Source of the DNA: Rouxiella silvae
GTDB lineage: Bacteria > Pseudomonadota > Gammaproteobacteria > Enterobacterales > Enterobacteriaceae
DNA: 64,000 nt
Direction of reading: 5' to 3'
NCBI RefSeq assembly: GCF_002093625.1
Contig: NZ_MRWD01000015.1
Location: 29,049-93,048, forward strand
Below are positions 63,969-64,000 of the stretch, piece by piece. Under the pieces are notes generated by a model. The model had not been told where the DNA came from. It searched no databases and worked only from the letters and a program-made list of their open reading frames with translations. Made by a program: the position numbers and the translations under genes. Numbering within the stretch: the stretch's first letter is position 1; each line of letters opens with the position of its first letter.

Positions 63969-64000
63969 TCTTGCTGAAGTGGCCGTGGATAACCCTGGCT

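Overview
The window looks like a chromosomal segment of a gamma-proteobacterium of the order Enterobacterales, probably in or near the Yersiniaceae (Rahnella, Rouxiella, Ewingella or Serratia-like). The indications are dense co-oriented catabolic operons with ATGA-type overlaps, enteric Shine-Dalgarno sequences, a GntR-type HutC regulon, nas-type nitrate control elements, and palindromic intergenic repeats of a kind I recall from Yersinia/Serratia genomes. This placement is from memory of families, not from a search. No tRNA, rRNA, CRISPR array, transposase or phage gene was seen.

Layout. 1-8.1 kb: the end of a LysR regulator, then a taurine/nitrate-type ABC importer followed by a histidinol-dehydrogenase paralogue, an aminoglycoside-phosphotransferase-fold kinase, an SDR and a convergent iron-type alcohol dehydrogenase; substrate unknown. 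8.1-10.1 kb: an AT-rich island with a secreted metallophosphoesterase whose ricin-type lectin tail is interrupted by in-frame TAA codons. 10.1-24 kb: a complete histidine-utilisation (hut) locus of the HutF/HutG type with a dedicated ABC importer, four HutC-like operators, and two extra genes (HisC-like aminotransferase and FMN alpha-hydroxyacid dehydrogenase) that could feed imidazole-lactate/imidazole-pyruvate into histidine. 24.2-27.7 kb: FadR-type regulator, MFS transporter and mannonate dehydratase (hexuronate catabolism). 28.3-29.5 kb: an AT-rich orphan gene. 29.6-37.7 kb: M19 dipeptidase, a Dpp-like ABC importer and an S12 D-aminopeptidase-like enzyme, probably for (D-)dipeptides.

37.8-47.4 kb is the most interesting metabolic region: TenA-like, BtpA-like, PfkB kinase, sugar-type ABC importer, LacI regulator, phosphotriesterase-family hydrolase and an ArgE/DapE-type deacylase. 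Upstream of the importer lie a near-consensus sigma-54 promoter and a perfect LacI-type palindrome, suggesting nitrogen-controlled use of a nitrogen-containing sugar conjugate or nucleoside-like compound. 47.9-51.9 kb: a periplasmic GlcG/HbpS-like protein and a three-subunit membrane-linked flavoprotein dehydrogenase (Tat small subunit, GMC flavoprotein, triheme cytochrome c). 51.9-53.3 kb: the relic of a deleted nitrate-assimilation (nas) operon: decayed nasR, an intact-looking sigma-54 promoter and leader terminator, an internally deleted nrtA and the last third of a cysG/cobA-type methyltransferase. 53.8-58.8 kb: a second Dpp/Nik-like ABC operon.

59-64 kb holds a very large, AT-rich protein in two reading frames: about nine tandem helical repeats of about 70 residues, then a SET domain split by a one-base frame change, then a long helical C-terminal region. 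SET domains, repeat architecture and eukaryote-like short motifs suggest a host-directed effector, but this is inference. It and the orphan at 28.3 kb are the best candidates for undescribed biology outside metabolism.
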